Assembly: GCA_965237775.1 (NCBI GenBank)
Contig: OZ250155.1
Coordinates: 2,046,001 to 2,110,000, forward strand
Direction of reading: 5' to 3'
DNA: 64,000 nt
Source of the DNA: CATOSP01 sp965237775
GTDB lineage: Bacteria; Chloroflexota; Dehalococcoidia; Lucifugimonadales; UBA3495
Below, one piece after another: positions 63,510 through 64,000 of the stretch. Each line of letters opens with the position of its first letter. The first letter of the stretch is position 1. The position numbers were made by a program, and so were the translations under genes. The notes below the pieces were generated by a model that ran no database searches, was not told the origin of the DNA, and saw only the letters and a program-made list of their open reading frames with translations.

Positions 63510-64000
63510 TTAGTCCGCCGCGGCGGGACTAGCCGCCAACCTGGCGCCCTGTTTAGCCGGGTCCCCCAGGAACAGGAACAACGACGCTCCGGTCGAGCTC
63601 ACCAATGCCACCGAGACAAAGGGAATTAGGTAACTGCCAGTCTGGTCGAACATGTAGCCAGCAAATAGCGGCGCGATCAGCAGCAGGACGTTCATGGGAA
63701 CCATCGACATTCCCATTATGCTGGCGAAGGACTTTCTCCCAAAGTAAACGCCCCGTATGGCCGTGGTCAGTGACCCCCTGCCTTCGCCCAGCCCCATCAG
63801 TATGGCGAACAAGAAGACGGTTGGCAGGGTATAGGCGGTCAGGAGCACGATCACCCCCAGTGACTGCAAGATAGAGAATCCGAATATCGCTTGCCGGATG
63901 GGAATCCGATCGCCGATGTGTCCGCCCACCAGGGTCGAACCGATACCGATGGCAGTGTACATCGAGATCACGAACCCCACGGTTTGCAGGGAGAAACCCC
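63510..64000 (-). CDS. MFS transporter, C-terminal part (cut by window end)
   Basis: The frame stays open to the window edge. The visible 163 or so residues cover the last six helices: STLVGGHIGDRIPIRQAIFG, GSLTTAIRGVYFGRKSFASIMGMSMVPMNVLLLIAPLFAG. It is a close paralogue of the MFS protein at 44590-45954, which has the same helix 10-11 wording. The N-terminal half lies beyond the window. Confidence 0.85.
   Translation of the reverse strand, partial: GFSLQTVGFVISMYTAIGIGSTLVGGHIGDRIPIRQAIFGFSILQSLGVIVLLTAYTLPTVFLFAILMGLGEGRGSLTTAIRGVYFGRKSFASIMGMSMVPMNVLLLIAPLFAGYMFDQTGSYLIPFVSVALVSSTGASLFLFLGDPAKQGARLAASPAAAD

Overview
The window is GC-rich, gene-dense bacterial chromosome. It carries four luciferase-like flavin monooxygenases, two CaiB/BaiF CoA-transferases, two enoyl-CoA hydratases, an HpaB-type flavin hydroxylase, a 4,5-dihydroxyphthalate decarboxylase-like protein, two FAD/FMN oxidases, a 2-oxoacid:ferredoxin oxidoreductase and several MFS exporters. 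This gene stock resembles marine Chloroflexota of the SAR202/Dehalococcoidia type, which oxidise recalcitrant organic matter. That assignment is an inference from gene content only. No rRNA, tRNA or CRISPR array was found.

Layout. 1-4.3 kb: glyS, a three-gene EcsC / winged-helix-like / PemK-MazF cassette, a 250-bp MITE-like insertion with 13-bp inverted ends and an 8-bp target duplication, and a birA-type biotin ligase broken by an internal duplication. 4.4-6.0 kb: two tandem SDR genes, the second lacking every classical catalytic residue. 6.3-12.7 kb: histidine operon hisZ-hisG-(phospholipase C-like gene)-hisD-hisC-hisB; hisG has no ordinary start codon. 12.7-22.6 kb: enoyl-CoA hydratase, Uma2 nuclease, acetolactate synthase-like enzyme, DUF971, FmdB, FAD oxidoreductase, a cysteinyl-tRNA synthetase fused to a family 2 glycosyltransferase, MeaB, and DUF429. 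22.6-31 kb: slipin/NfeD pair, a GntR/FadR regulator with a consensus promoter and two operator-like boxes, the three-gene 2-oxoacid:ferredoxin oxidoreductase ending in a clear terminator, an ADP-ribosylglycohydrolase and a predicted nuclease-like protein.

31-43 kb: alpha-hydroxy-acid oxidase, an acyl-CoA synthetase / TPR / TenA operon, an enoyl-CoA hydratase, two CaiB-type CoA-transferases, an MFS transporter, a GSAM-like aminotransferase, and an IS5-family (IS427-like) insertion sequence that landed exactly on the aminotransferase stop codon. 43-64 kb: quinol monooxygenase, glutaredoxin- and thioredoxin-like proteins, three MFS transporters (one cut by the window end), four LLM flavin oxidoreductases, a fatty-acid desaturase, a 1067-residue Asp-box propeller protein, HpaB with an in-frame 51-bp duplication, a 4,5-DHP decarboxylase-like protein, a TPP enzyme with altered cofactor residues, an amidohydrolase and a doubled dimeric alpha-beta-barrel protein.

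The genes suggest a heterotrophic oxidative lifestyle. Flavin monooxygenases and HpaB would activate substrates, CoA ligase/CoA-transferases/hydratases would process acyl-CoAs, MeaB would support B12-dependent methylmalonyl-CoA mutase, and the 2-oxoacid oxidoreductase would hand electrons to ferredoxin. Several short, nearly perfect duplications (106, 51, 27, 19 and 13-15 bp) suggest recent slippage or template switching, or in some cases assembly error.
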